From positions 1,194-65,193 of IMG/VR virus record IMGVR_UViG_3300030419_007903: DNA of 64,000 nucleotides; one strand, 5' to 3'. Origin of the DNA: a virus. This document shows, in pieces, positions 7,957 through 16,459 of the stretch. The translations under genes and the position numbers were made by a program. Each line of letters starts with the position of its first letter. Position 1 is the first letter of the stretch. Below the pieces are notes generated by a model. The model saw nothing but the letters and a program-made list of their open reading frames with translations, made no database searches and was not told the origin of the DNA.

Positions 7957-8571
7957 TCATTTTTCCACGTCAAAAAAGAATAAATGAAAAAGCCTTGAGT
8001 TTTCCTTAGTTTGGCCAAAATAACTGGTTGCTGCATGTATTAGCTGGGCGTTCCAAAGCACTAATCTGTTGTAAACATTACCTACTTCATCTACTTTATA
8101 AAAGCGAGTTTTATCTAAAAAATCATTATTAAATACAACTGCGTGATCGAAGTTAGGATCAGTAGCGTCCCGAACCCCACTAGCCTTACTCGCAAAAAAA
8201 GAAGTTCCCGAATCATAGGGAGCATTAGGCGTAAGGTAAATAGCACCCGCCCAAGATTGCTGATCACAATGATAAACTAAAGGGTCTCCAAGTTTACAAT
8301 ACTGAAAAACTCCATTACAGTAACCTCCTTCATCATACCATCCTTTAATTTTAAATCCTAATGCATCCTCAAACGCTTCTTTCATTTTTGGAGCAAAGAA
8401 TCTCTCATCGGTTCTGCAGCCTTTATGATATTCTGGATGAGCAACAAGGTCTTGCTTTAAAGCAAAGTCTCTAACATAATCAGGATTTTGATAAAAATCA
8501 TCAACTACTACTATATTTTTATTGTAGGTAGGATTTATTACAGCTTGATTTAAAGTAAATATTTTTTCCAT
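7957..8571 (-). CDS. DUF6445-like 2OG-Fe(II) oxygenase-fold protein
   Basis: The 204-residue protein has the layout of the DUF6445 family, a 2OG-oxygenase-like group common in marine phages and bacteria: IVVVDDFYQNPDYVRDFAL at the N-terminus, LVYHCDQQSWAGAIYLTP (HxD), LWNAQLIHAA (distal His) and SRLFHLFFFD (Arg). Substrate unknown; homologues often sit in glycan or natural-product clusters. It starts at ATG 8571, 7 bases from the glycosyltransferase stop. Confidence 0.75.
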   Translation of the reverse strand: MEKIFTLNQAVINPTYNKNIVVVDDFYQNPDYVRDFALKQDLVAHPEYHKGCRTDERFFAPKMKEAFEDALGFKIKGWYDEGGYCNGVFQYCKLGDPLVYHCDQQSWAGAIYLTPNAPYDSGTSFFASKASGVRDATDPNFDHAVVFNNDFLDKTRFYKVDEVGNVYNRLVLWNAQLIHAATSYFGQTKENSRLFHLFFFDVEK

Positions 8572-8578
8572 ACTTTAT

Positions 8579-9337
8579 CTAGGGGAAAATTTTAAATTGC
8601 TCCTGCAAATCGCCGGGGTATGCCTGACTTCCATAATGATGTAACTTGACAGATGGATCAACGTAAATTATGCCTCCTAATGAACGCCACAAATTACAAA
8701 AACCATAATCTTCACTTTCATATTTTTTAGTATCTGAATTAATATGCGAAGGAAAAAAGTTATAAAAATCTTTGAATTTTGAATATCCATCTACATCGTT
8801 ATTATATTTTAAGTCAGGTCTGGCTTTTATGATCTTTTTTAAAACAGAAGTTTTAATGAGCATAAAGCCTGTCGCGGCATATTTAACAGGCAACAATTTT
8901 GTGCCTTGTCGTAATGACTTAATAAACCGTGGGTCAGTCTCAGTAGTAAAATCAGTGCAAAGAGCCTTCCATGCATCTGTTTCAAAAGCATCTGGCTGAT
9001 GCTCTGCAAGATATTTTATTTTTTTCTTATTGTAATATTTTTTAGCATAAAGTCCGCACACCACATCTTGATCATGCGAGACAAGCTTAATCACATCTGA
9101 TGGATCAAAAGCAACATCAGCATCTATGAAAAGCAAATAGTCCGCTTCATAATGAAGAGCTGCGGCAGCGGCAGCATTTCTAGCCCTAGGAATTAAACTC
9201 TCAAAAAGAATTGCAGTAGAGGTGAAAGAACATTTCCCTAGCTGTTGGGGGCCTTTGACAAACAAAGAAGCCACAGACATGGCAAACTCAGCTCGACAAA
9301 CACCACCGTAAGCTATTATGGGGAAATATATATTCAC
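8579..9337 (-). CDS. GT-A-fold glycosyltransferase
   Basis: The 252-residue protein has a GT-A nucleotide-sugar core: RARNAAAAAALHYEADYLLFIDADV gives the acidic DAD metal motif, then DQDVVCGLYAKKYY, ATGFMLIKTSVL, ESEDYGFCNLWRSLGG and VDPSVKLHHYG, a pattern common in phage and giant-virus glycosyltransferases. Donor and acceptor are unknown. The start is GTG at 9337, just after the stop of the 76-residue gene upstream (9341). Confidence 0.82.
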   Translation of the reverse strand: MNIYFPIIAYGGVCRAEFAMSVASLFVKGPQQLGKCSFTSTAILFESLIPRARNAAAAAALHYEADYLLFIDADVAFDPSDVIKLVSHDQDVVCGLYAKKYYNKKKIKYLAEHQPDAFETDAWKALCTDFTTETDPRFIKSLRQGTKLLPVKYAATGFMLIKTSVLKKIIKARPDLKYNNDVDGYSKFKDFYNFFPSHINSDTKKYESEDYGFCNLWRSLGGIIYVDPSVKLHHYGSQAYPGDLQEQFKIFP

Positions 9338-9340
9338 TAC

Positions 9341-9571
9341 TTACTTTCGTGACTTGGATTTTTTTCCAAAATCTAAAAAACGAGCGATCTCTTGCTCTTC
9401 ATTTCCGGGGGCATCGCGATGATAAAGGATACCTTTAGATCGTTTTGCGCACTCTGTCGCCCAATCTACAGCTTTAGATTTACCAAGTTTTTCGCTGTAA
9501 GCACCCATATAAGTGCCTTTCTTATCTCTTACAATATAAGAGCCGCTCTGAGTCAATGATTGATTTTCCAT
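9341..9571 (-). CDS. hypothetical protein (76 aa)
   Basis: A basic 76-residue protein with SGSYIVRDKKGTYMGAYSE, a short beta-hairpin-like segment, and a Lys/Arg-rich tail. ATG at 9571; upstream sequence is A/T-rich with a TATAAT-like hexamer about 15 bases before the ATG and no Shine-Dalgarno match. Function unknown. Confidence 0.6.
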   Translation of the reverse strand: MENQSLTQSGSYIVRDKKGTYMGAYSEKLGKSKAVDWATECAKRSKGILYHRDAPGNEEQEIARFLDFGKKSKSRK

Positions 9572-9594
9572 TGATATAATATTATAGTATGTAA

Positions 9595-9855
9595 TTAAGA
9601 AACCTTAATGAGAACGTCGTGAATCATGTGGCGCGTTTTATAGTCAAGAACACGCCCGTCATCGTCTGTTGGTAATTCGTTGATTACCGCTCCTGTATTT
9701 AAATGCAAAACTTCACTCATGCATTTGATTTTTCGTAAAATCCCGATCTCTTTATATTTCAAGATACTCCACAAAGTATCTACTTGAACGGGACTAGCGT
9801 CTCTGATCGCATCGATCAAGATCGCTCCAGAGTTTTGTATTATTTTAGTATCCAT
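9595..9855 (-). CDS. hypothetical protein (86 aa)
   Basis: An 86-residue protein (MDTKIIQNSGAILIDAIRDA...). ATG at 9855 lies downstream of a good sigma70-type promoter (9878-9905), so this may be the first gene of a transcript. No domain recognised. Confidence 0.6.
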   Translation of the reverse strand: MDTKIIQNSGAILIDAIRDASPVQVDTLWSILKYKEIGILRKIKCMSEVLHLNTGAVINELPTDDDGRVLDYKTRHMIHDVLIKVS

Positions 9856-9877
9856 AGGAATGAAACAATATTTTATA

Positions 9878-9905
9878 AGTATAAGTTTTTATAACAGTTT
9901 GTCAA
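9878..9905 (-). promoter_or_regulatory. sigma70-type promoter, upstream of 9595-9855
   Basis: On the minus strand TTGACA (9900-9905) is followed after 16 bases by TATACT (9878-9883), with the ATG of the next gene 22 bases further. TTGACA lies across the end of the preceding gene, which stops at 9889. This is a near-consensus housekeeping promoter by inspection; no start site is known. Confidence 0.5.
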
Positions 9906-10125
9906 GTGTTTTTTCGTGAAAAACAAAGTTATGATAGTTGTTAGTGGTAAGTACATCTAACTCAAACAACATCAAAGTTTTATAACTGAAAAGAGTTTGA
10001 GTGTCAAGCTTTTCGTCCGAAAAAATTTTATGTATGATACCAGTCAAAAATTTATCAATATTTTTATTAGCGTCGATGTCAGAAAGATCCTTCGGTAACT
10101 GCAAGATGTGGTAATGGTACTTCAC
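9889..10125 (-). CDS. hypothetical protein (78 aa)
   Basis: A 78-residue protein starting with GTG at 10125 inside the 3' end of the RmlB-like gene (47-base overlap). It is rich in Leu, Asp and Tyr (MKYHYHILQLPKDLSD...) with no known motif. The large overlap and GTG start make it less certain than its neighbours, though it fills a region otherwise lacking a gene. Confidence 0.5.
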   Translation of the reverse strand: MKYHYHILQLPKDLSDIDANKNIDKFLTGIIHKIFSDEKLDTQTLFSYKTLMLFELDVLTTNNYHNFVFHEKTLDKLL

Positions 10126-11101
10126 TTTTTAAAAAATTGTAAAAAAAATGATCTACAGTTTTTCTTAAGCCTTGGTTAAAGTTAAAATGGTCACATGGCT
10201 GAAAGTCTTTTTTAAATTTTTCACAATTTAATTTATAGGATTTATCGTGTCCTAACCTATCTTTCACATGTTCAATAATAGGAGCAGAGGGGAGGTTTGC
10301 GATACGTTTTACAATATTATAAATAGTATACGCCATATGTAAATTTTCCACAGAAGTCCCATCACTTATACAATAATCTTCAAAGTTAGTTTCCCTGTGA
10401 CAAATTTGAGTTATATACTTGACACAATTTTCTACATACATCCATTCTCTCTCTTGAGAGCCATCGCCATAAATAGGAATACTTTCATTCTTAAGGGCAT
10501 GCAAAATTATAGTTGGAATAAATTTTTCAAAATGCTGACGAGGGCCAAAATTATTAGAAAGCCGCAGAATATTGGCCTTTAAATTGTAAGTTTTTCTAAA
10601 AGAATGTATAAACATTTCTTGTGCCGCCTTTGATGAAGAATAGGGGGACGAAGGCCTCAAAGGGCTCTCTTCGTCAAAAACTGATTTAGAACTATCCGTT
10701 AAGTCTCCGTAAACTTCATCGGTTGAGATATGAACTAATTTTCCAATTTTGCCTGCTTTTTGCCAAGCACAACATACTTCTAAGAATTTAAAGAAGGAAT
10801 TAATATTATTATCTAAAAAACTTAAAGGATTCTCAAGGGAATTATCTACATGGGAATGGGAAGCAAAATTTATAACTACATCAAAATGTGAAGCCTCTTT
10901 TATCAAGTCGCATTTTTTATTAATATTTCCTATGTCTTCAATAAGACATTTATAGCGGTAATCAGCAGGCCTAAAGTTTTTATTAGCCGCATAACTACCT
11001 TTATCAATATTAAGAATAGATTGAGTCTCGCTCCGATTTAATAAATGCTCAATAAAATGAGAACCTATAAAACCTAATCCTCCTGTAACCAAATAATTCA
11101 C
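10079..11101 (-). CDS. rmlB: dTDP-glucose 4,6-dehydratase-like (RmlB)
   Basis: A 340-residue extended short-chain dehydrogenase with the NAD motif GGLGFIGSH at the N-terminus, the diagnostic STDEVYG (Thr-Asp-Glu catalytic triad of 4,6-dehydratases), YSSSKAAQE (Tyr and Lys) and NNFGPRQHFEKFIP. RmlB converts dTDP-glucose to dTDP-4-keto-6-deoxyglucose. It follows RmlA- and RmlD-like genes with GTGA and TAATG overlaps, so the three form a cassette for a dTDP-deoxyhexose. Start is GTG at 11101. UDP- rather than dTDP-glucose as substrate cannot be excluded. Confidence 0.88.
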   Translation of the reverse strand: MNYLVTGGLGFIGSHFIEHLLNRSETQSILNIDKGSYAANKNFRPADYRYKCLIEDIGNINKKCDLIKEASHFDVVINFASHSHVDNSLENPLSFLDNNINSFFKFLEVCCAWQKAGKIGKLVHISTDEVYGDLTDSSKSVFDEESPLRPSSPYSSSKAAQEMFIHSFRKTYNLKANILRLSNNFGPRQHFEKFIPTIILHALKNESIPIYGDGSQEREWMYVENCVKYITQICHRETNFEDYCISDGTSVENLHMAYTIYNIVKRIANLPSAPIIEHVKDRLGHDKSYKLNCEKFKKDFQPCDHFNFNQGLRKTVDHFFYNFLKSEVPLPHLAVTEGSF

Positions 11102-11949
11102 AGAGACTTCCAGTTTTTTAAGCTATCTATAATTGCTTCCTCAACTGAACGCATTTCAACTCCAGCGTCTAATAATTTTTGATTACTTAAAATACAATTA
11201 CTTCTTTTCATACAGCCCGTTTCTTTATAGAATTGATCTTCGTCATCAAAAAATTGAAAAGCAGAAGATGAAGGTAGATACTCGTCAAATAATTCACAAA
11301 CTCGACGAGCAGTAATATGGCCGCTATTTACTACGTTATAGATTCCAAAAGGAGCTTCCTTCTCTAATAAACTCAAACACGCCTTTACAAAGTCTGTTCG
11401 ATGACTTAATGAATTTTCTTTGGAGAATAGCTTCTCGTAATTTCTAAGTTTAGATAAATAATTACGGTCACTGTCCTCTTCATCAAAGGGCATTCTTAAA
11501 CGACAAATATAATGTTCGGGAGATCTTTGGATAATTTTTTCCGCCATAGACTTAGTTCCCGCGTAAAAATTACATTGTGTATCCGAACTCCAATCTAAAT
11601 TCGGAGCATCTTCCTCGGTAAATACTTCTCCATTAACTGATTCATAAGAACACCCCGTAGAAATATGAATCAATTTAACAGATTTAATGATATTAATAAA
11701 TTCTACTAAAATAGAGGGGATCACAATATTTCCGTGAACTGCTTCCTCTTTATTTTTTTCTACTGCGTCTACTGAAGGTCTTCCTACATAACCCGCACAG
11801 TTAATAATAGTGTCGAACTGGGTCGAACAGAAACGATTTAACAAATTCTGCACACTGACATTTTCGTGACCCATGGTTTCACTATTCTCGATATTCTCGG
11901 CAAATTTTTTTCCGATATACCCGCTTGATCCTAAAATTAAAGTTGACAT
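11098..11949 (-). CDS. RmlD-like NAD(P)-dependent sugar reductase
   Basis: A 283-residue Rossmann SDR: GSSGYIGKKF at the N-terminus, IINCAGYVGRPSVDAVEKNK, STGCSYE and FYAGTKSMAE (Tyr-x3-Lys). The sequence resembles dTDP-4-keto-rhamnose reductases and the bifunctional 3,5-epimerase/4-reductases of plants and giant viruses (NRS/ER type). No separate RmlC epimerase is visible in the window, so a bifunctional enzyme is a reasonable inference. It lies between RmlA and RmlB with TAATG and GTGA overlaps. Confidence 0.78.
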   Translation of the reverse strand: MSTLILGSSGYIGKKFAENIENSETMGHENVSVQNLLNRFCSTQFDTIINCAGYVGRPSVDAVEKNKEEAVHGNIVIPSILVEFINIIKSVKLIHISTGCSYESVNGEVFTEEDAPNLDWSSDTQCNFYAGTKSMAEKIIQRSPEHYICRLRMPFDEEDSDRNYLSKLRNYEKLFSKENSLSHRTDFVKACLSLLEKEAPFGIYNVVNSGHITARRVCELFDEYLPSSSAFQFFDDEDQFYKETGCMKRSNCILSNQKLLDAGVEMRSVEEAIIDSLKNWKSL

Positions 11950-12803
11950 TATATTAAATTAATTCTTTTTTTAAATTTGTTTATGTAGCTCTCGCTCTTT
12001 ATAGATTGTAAGTATTCTGACACATAATTAAAGTGCATTTTTTTATTGTGCTGCAGTGCTAATTCTGCTACAAAATCCCCAAATAACACCCCTGTTCGAC
12101 TTTCTACGCTTTTAATTAAGGCTGCGCAATCTAAAATGTCATCAAAATTACCGCAATCAAACCAATTTAAACCGTATGAATTGGTTTTTAACACTCTCAT
12201 CAGTTTATATTGCATATAATGATTTATAACGTCAGCAATTTCATATTCCCCTCGCAGACTAGGTTTTAGCTTGCGTATTATGGAAAAAGATTCTTTTGGT
12301 AAATGATATAATCCTGTAACAGCTTGATCACCACGAGGAGAGGTTGGCTTTTCTATGACGCGCCATAAAGTAGGATCTACCACTCCGTACTGATTTGGAT
12401 TCGCCACTTGAGCTGTGAGAATCCACGGTTTTTTATAATTAATGGAGGCCTTCGAAATATCCCCAATAAAAACATTATCACCTAAAAGAGTATAGTAAAA
12501 ATCTTCTTTCACATATTTTTCGCATAAACTAATCGCATGAGCTATCCCTAAAGGTTCATCTTGAGGTATGAAAGTTATTGCAAGATGCGCTGCAGTAAAA
12601 GGCTTTATTAAAAATTTTTTATAATAAGGGATATCTTGCCGTCGAGCTACGATGCACACATGTTCTACCCCTAAGTTAATGAGAGTAGATAAACTATAGA
12701 AGAATAAAGGTTTATTATATAGAGGTAAAAGCTGCTTATTGATAATCTCCGTACAAGGGAAAAGTCTGGTGCCGTGCCCTCCTAGCAATAAAATACCTGT
12801 CAT
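11949..12803 (-). CDS. rmlA: glucose-1-phosphate thymidylyltransferase-like (RmlA)
   Basis: A 284-residue sugar nucleotidyltransferase with GGHGTRLFP, the LLPLYNKPLFFYSL loop, YYTLLGDNVF (the acidic metal site) and GLYHLP later on, as in RmlA/RfbA, which makes dTDP-glucose from dTTP and glucose-1-phosphate. Length is near the family norm (about 290). First in order of transcription in the RmlA-RmlD-RmlB set; its ATG overlaps the upstream stop (ATGA). Confidence 0.88.
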   Translation of the reverse strand: MTGILLLGGHGTRLFPCTEIINKQLLPLYNKPLFFYSLSTLINLGVEHVCIVARRQDIPYYKKFLIKPFTAAHLAITFIPQDEPLGIAHAISLCEKYVKEDFYYTLLGDNVFIGDISKASINYKKPWILTAQVANPNQYGVVDPTLWRVIEKPTSPRGDQAVTGLYHLPKESFSIIRKLKPSLRGEYEIADVINHYMQYKLMRVLKTNSYGLNWFDCGNFDDILDCAALIKSVESRTGVLFGDFVAELALQHNKKMHFNYVSEYLQSIKSESYINKFKKRINLI

Positions 12804-13081
12804 GTTACAACATTAGGTTTTTTATGAGAAATAGGATTTACTTTAAAAACGCATCTACCCATGATGCCATTCTCATTCCCAATCACACCTTCTAAAATCA
12901 TATCTTCCTTCCCAAAATCAAAATGTTTAACATCAAATTGAAAAATTTTATCATAAGTTTTAATTGTTAAAACTTGTCTTCCTTCAATCTCCGCCTCAAA
13001 ATCAACACCTTTAGGTATCATCTTTCGCCCTTCCCCGTCCGCAGGGAAGTTGTTTGCCTCCATATTTAACTTTACTTTCAT
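12800..13081 (-). CDS. hypothetical beta-rich protein (93 aa)
   Basis: A 93-residue protein, probably all-beta (alternating hydrophobic and charged residues, VLTIKTYDKIFQFDVKHFDF). It sits between dCMP deaminase and RmlA with ATGA overlaps at both ends. No family recognised. Confidence 0.65.
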   Translation of the reverse strand: MKVKLNMEANNFPADGEGRKMIPKGVDFEAEIEGRQVLTIKTYDKIFQFDVKHFDFGKEDMILEGVIGNENGIMGRCVFKVNPISHKKPNVVT

Positions 13082-13494
13082 TTTCTAAATTCTTTTATAT
13101 TATGTAACCCTATATTAAATTCTTTGCACAGCTTCAACGCAAAATCGTCTATTTCGTATACATCTTCATAGAGAATATGCTCTATGCCGTGAGCTGCAAT
13201 GGTTTGAACGCAAGCGCTACATGGCAATAAAGTACAAGCCAAAGTATGCCCTTCGTCAGGCCTTACATATCTTAAAGCATTTATCTCGGCATGAATGACT
13301 CGTTTTCTGCGGTCATCTCTATTAGACCAGTCAATTTCGATACCAGAAGGAGCGCCGTTATAACCCACACCGGCAACAGACCAATCATGACGTAAAACGA
13401 CAGCCCCAACTTGAACATAGGGGTCTTCACTTCTCAACGATGCCGCCTTGGCCAAAGCTAAAGCATATTCTTCCCATGATAATCTAGTCGCCAC
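13078..13494 (-). CDS. dCMP/cytidine deaminase-family protein
   Basis: The 138-residue protein has the zinc deaminase motifs VIHAEINAL (HAE: Zn His and catalytic Glu) and LLPCSACVQTI (PCxxC: two Zn Cys), and matches the deoxycytidylate deaminase fold in length and in YVQVGAVVLRHDWSVAGVGY. It probably turns dCMP into dUMP for dTTP synthesis, complementing ribonucleotide reductase; no thymidylate synthase is in the window. GTG start at 13494, overlapping the upstream gene by 11 bases. Confidence 0.87.
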   Translation of the reverse strand: MATRLSWEEYALALAKAASLRSEDPYVQVGAVVLRHDWSVAGVGYNGAPSGIEIDWSNRDDRRKRVIHAEINALRYVRPDEGHTLACTLLPCSACVQTIAAHGIEHILYEDVYEIDDFALKLCKEFNIGLHNIKEFRK

Positions 13495-13675
13495 TTAAAA
13501 AAATTTTTTTAAATCTTAACAAATCGTTTTTTATCTCTAATGCCATCTTTTTTCTAATAGCATCTTCGTCATCCATAACTTCCGTAGCGCACTCTTCGGA
13601 ATATTTTTTTAATAATTTTTTTAAATAAGCGTAAGCCTCTCTCGGCTTAGCTCTTTCAAATTCGTTAATATTCAT
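13484..13675 (-). CDS. hypothetical protein (63 aa)
   Basis: A 63-residue helical, charged protein (MNINEFERAKPREAYAYLKK...) between the GNAT and deaminase genes, overlapping both (ATGA at its start, 11 bases at its end). No known motif. Confidence 0.6.
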   Translation of the reverse strand: MNINEFERAKPREAYAYLKKLLKKYSEECATEVMDDEDAIRKKMALEIKNDLLRFKKIFLSGD

Positions 13676-14136
13676 TTTAAAGATTTGATATAATCGTCCT
13701 CTAAATGGTGAAATCCTCGTCTTTCATAAAAGTCTCCAAGCTTTGCATAGGATGGCACCCCCTTAATCCGACTCATAATAATTTGATAATAATCATTTTT
13801 TATGGCAAACTCTTCTACTTGTTTATAAAGGCGAATGCATTCTAAAGAGCCGCGTTTTTCTTTAGGGCAGAACCACGCCATCTCTTTTAGTATCTTGTTT
13901 CCATTCCAAAGCGATGTAGTATTATTCACTACAATTCCAGAGCTAGGTGGGGAGCCTGCCCCGTCAGAGGAAGCCCAACCAAGTAAAGTCTGGTTAGAGA
14001 ATCCTTGGTCAAGCGACCTCTGAACGTGGGTAGGGTTATACTCACCAAATGTGAGGTGAGCATCGGACTCGTACCAAAACTCTTGCCCTAACTGGACAAA
14101 ACGTAAAACGTCAGCTCTGGTAGCTTTGCGAATCAC
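13672..14136 (-). CDS. GNAT-family N-acetyltransferase-like protein
   Basis: The 154-residue protein shows GNAT organisation: MIRKATRADVLRFVQLGQEF (strand 1, helix 1), the acetyl-CoA loop region CPKEKRGSLECIRLY, and the C-terminal GDFYERRGFHHLEDDY typical of the family. It could acetylate a sugar amine, a protein or a small molecule. GTG start at 14136, overlapping the upstream stop as GTGA. Confidence 0.75.
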   Translation of the reverse strand: MIRKATRADVLRFVQLGQEFWYESDAHLTFGEYNPTHVQRSLDQGFSNQTLLGWASSDGAGSPPSSGIVVNNTTSLWNGNKILKEMAWFCPKEKRGSLECIRLYKQVEEFAIKNDYYQIIMSRIKGVPSYAKLGDFYERRGFHHLEDDYIKSLK

Positions 14137-14423
14137 ACCAACAAATCCGGCACCTCGTCAGCACTATCTTGAGTAGCTGCAGTGGTGTTTTGATTTTTAG
14201 GAGTATCCTCGTCCAAGCGCCGATTTTTATAAAGAATATAATCTGGCGCTCTGTCAGAAGTCTTGTTCTTGTTTTTGAAAACAACAAGCTCAACCTTCTC
14301 GTCATTAACGGAACAGTGGCCAGACATAAAGTCCTGAGTTGTTCCTTGCTTCATCCACAGCGCACCGACTTCTCGTTCGCGCCACTCGTTTTTCTTAGTA
14401 GGGGTAGTAGTATTATTACTCAT
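14133..14423 (-). CDS. DUF736-like small protein (96 aa)
   Basis: The 96-residue protein contains REVGALWMKQGTTQDFMSGH, then ELVVFKNKNK and APDYILYKNR, the pattern of DUF736-type single-domain proteins (ALWKK..., VFxNKxK, PDYxIY) widespread in phages and plasmids. A long Thr/Asn/Asp-rich tail follows (about 72-96). Function of the family is unknown. Confidence 0.6.
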   Translation of the reverse strand: MSNNTTTPTKKNEWREREVGALWMKQGTTQDFMSGHCSVNDEKVELVVFKNKNKTSDRAPDYILYKNRRLDEDTPKNQNTTAATQDSADEVPDLLV

Positions 14424-14429
14424 ATAGGT

Positions 14430-14612
14430 TTATTTAAGGGTCTTTTCGTTTTCTTTTGACTTTAAGACCAAATCTTGTATTAAAATCTTAGTTGATTTAT
14501 TCACTTTGTCAAGAAATAAAGGTGAAATTCTGGAAATTTGTGGTCTTTTTTCTTTAACAATTTGTTCAGTGAATTTTTTACATGCAGCTCTGTTTATAAC
14601 AGTAGTAATCAT
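14430..14612 (-). CDS. small basic protein, possibly histone-fold-like (60 aa)
   Basis: ATG 14612 is preferred to a TTG at 14618 because it overlaps the upstream microgene stop as ATGA. The 60 residues (VINRAACKKFTEQIV..., RISPLFLDKVNKST, ENEKTLK) follow the layout I remember for a short family in phages and Verrucomicrobia (RVSxxFLxxV...GKTLK), possibly histone-like. That link is from memory and weak; DNA binding is not demonstrated. Confidence 0.5.
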   Translation of the reverse strand: MITTVINRAACKKFTEQIVKEKRPQISRISPLFLDKVNKSTKILIQDLVLKSKENEKTLK

Positions 14613-14692
14613 GTCCAAGGGTTTCCTTTTCCTTTGTAATGTAATACAACAGTCATATAAATTGACGCTATGATTAAAAAAGCTAAGTACAT
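14609..14692 (-). CDS. 27-aa single-span membrane microprotein
   Basis: A 27-codon frame: MYLAFLIIASIYMTVVLHY forms one hydrophobic helix, followed by KGKGNPWT. Its TGA overlaps the next ATG (ATGA) and its ATG lies four bases after the upstream stop, so it fills the gap exactly. Same pattern as the 29-residue membrane microprotein at 928-1017. Function unknown. Confidence 0.5.
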   Translation of the reverse strand: MYLAFLIIASIYMTVVLHYKGKGNPWT

Positions 14693-14696
14693 AATA

Positions 14697-15239
14697 TTAT
14701 CTATATTCTTCTTTTAAAAGTCTCCACCTGTCTGGATCAAGTGCCCTTTTACCATAATCGATTTCCTTGATGGTGTCAACTACTTTTTCTATACTATCGA
14801 AAAAATAATGAGGGGGAAGCATTCCTGCAAGCCAAAGAGGTACTTTTTGTCTACCTCCTTCAATACTCACAAAGACAGGTTTTTTCATTCTATTAGCGCA
14901 CATAATTTCTTCTGTCGAACCCCATGATCCTACATGAGGTACAATATGAGCAATAATAAAATCAGATCTATCCACTAGATTCAAATCGCTGCGACGAATG
15001 GAACTCATATGATTATACACATAATCAAAACTGCCTTCTTCAAGTTTTTTATTTAAAAAATCTCGCGTATTGAAGTTTTCGTCAATGTCGCTAATAAAAG
15101 GTTTATCTAAAGGATCATAAAAAATAATGTTAGCCTCTTTTAGCTCCTCTTTAACAAAATCTCTCCAATCTCCCGGTTCTGCATATTGCATATGCCCTAC
15201 TAAATAACATCTAGTTTTATCTAAAATATGTTTTTTCAT
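14697..15239 (-). CDS. nucleoside 2-deoxyribosyltransferase-like protein
   Basis: The 180-residue protein starts MKKHILDKTRCYLVGHMQYA and contains RSDFIIAHIVPHVGSWGSTEEIMCA, the active-site layout of nucleoside 2-deoxyribosyltransferase-like proteins (Asp near an N-terminal strand, G-S/T-x-x-E motif). Such proteins swap bases on deoxynucleosides or hydrolyse N-glycosidic bonds. ATG 15239 gives an ATGA overlap with the upstream glycosyltransferase stop and is preferred to a longer form. Role could be nucleotide salvage or modified-base metabolism. Confidence 0.7.
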   Translation of the reverse strand: MKKHILDKTRCYLVGHMQYAEPGDWRDFVKEELKEANIIFYDPLDKPFISDIDENFNTRDFLNKKLEEGSFDYVYNHMSSIRRSDLNLVDRSDFIIAHIVPHVGSWGSTEEIMCANRMKKPVFVSIEGGRQKVPLWLAGMLPPHYFFDSIEKVVDTIKEIDYGKRALDPDRWRLLKEEYR

Positions 15240-16459
15240 ACATCTGAAATTATACATGCATGTTTAGAGCATAGAGGGATATCTTTCCACGGGTAACTGC
15301 CTCCAACGCTTTCATCCCAAATATCATCGGGCAATCCCAGCTCTAACAAGCGATTATGAATTCTACGATCATAATTATGTCGAATCATCTCTACAATTCT
15401 TTGTATCTCAGGCCGTCTACGATCAGTGGTATTAGATTGGTCACTGTTGCAATATTGAATATACCCTAATTTAGGAATATGGCAAATGCGAGATTTTAAA
15501 AAAGTTCTTACAATTAAATCGTAATCATCTCCTACGTGCAACCGAGCATTGTGCCCTCCTACTTCATGATATAACGAAGAACGCCAACACCTTACATGAT
15601 TAGCTACTCCAACAATATGTCGAATAGTCTTTTGATTAAGGCGCGGGTAATTCATAGTTAGATAGGTGCGCCCTTTGTAAAGCTCCTCCCTGTAACCCCC
15701 GTAACCAAATGCATACTCTCCGTAATCTACACATTTACCTGTGGCCTCAATAAATTCGGTGCAATCCGTATAACACATTCCAACTTGGGGGTATTTGTTA
15801 AAACTTTCTACTACCCATGCAAGACACTCATCAGTAAGAACATCATCATGATCCAATTCACATAAAAACTCTCCTTTCCCAAGGGAAAAAGCATTTCTTT
15901 TTACTTCACCTATACGTCCACTCCGGCAATCACTCTTAAATACTTTTATTCGATGATCTGTTTTAGCTAGATCACACAAAAGGCTATAAGTCTCTCCGTC
16001 ATCATCAGAATCATCATACAAAATCCATTCCCAATTTTTATAAGTCTGATTTTGAAGGCTTTCTAGCGGCCTAAAGATTTTATCTTTGCATTTATAGGTA
16101 GGGGTAATGACAGAAACTAGAGGTTTTGAAACATTAGGCTCAAAACACTGCCGCCGATATAAATCGTAGACTTGCTCTCCTATCAACTCGATAGCATCTC
16201 CATCATTAAAATTAAGCCACTTCTTCCGAACTTCAAACGGAGCATAAGATAAAGCTTCATGTGTAGTCCAATCTCCAAAAGTAATATAGGCATTAGGACT
16301 AAGACTTTTTTCTATCGCGTCTAAATTAGCGTCAGTCTCATAGTTGAAAACAGTAATCCCCCTTTCCAACCATTCAGGAAATTCGCGATGACTATAAAGA
16401 GCCTCGATTTTTTTTCCAAAAACTACCGCGCAAATTCTGTCTGATGCATCAAACTCCAT
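15236..16459 (-). CDS. family 2 glycosyltransferase
   Basis: A 407-residue protein with an N-terminal region of about 110 residues of unknown function, then a GT2 domain: LVSVITPTYKCKDKIFRPLE, WILYDDSDDDGETY, GKGEFLCELDHDDVLTDECL (DDD-type metal site) and RLHVGDDYDLIVR. It adds a sugar to a growing glycan; donor unknown. TAATG overlap with the upstream gene. Confidence 0.9.
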   Translation of the reverse strand: MEFDASDRICAVVFGKKIEALYSHREFPEWLERGITVFNYETDANLDAIEKSLSPNAYITFGDWTTHEALSYAPFEVRKKWLNFNDGDAIELIGEQVYDLYRRQCFEPNVSKPLVSVITPTYKCKDKIFRPLESLQNQTYKNWEWILYDDSDDDGETYSLLCDLAKTDHRIKVFKSDCRSGRIGEVKRNAFSLGKGEFLCELDHDDVLTDECLAWVVESFNKYPQVGMCYTDCTEFIEATGKCVDYGEYAFGYGGYREELYKGRTYLTMNYPRLNQKTIRHIVGVANHVRCWRSSLYHEVGGHNARLHVGDDYDLIVRTFLKSRICHIPKLGYIQYCNSDQSNTTDRRRPEIQRIVEMIRHNYDRRIHNRLLELGLPDDIWDESVGGSYPWKDIPLCSKHACIISDV

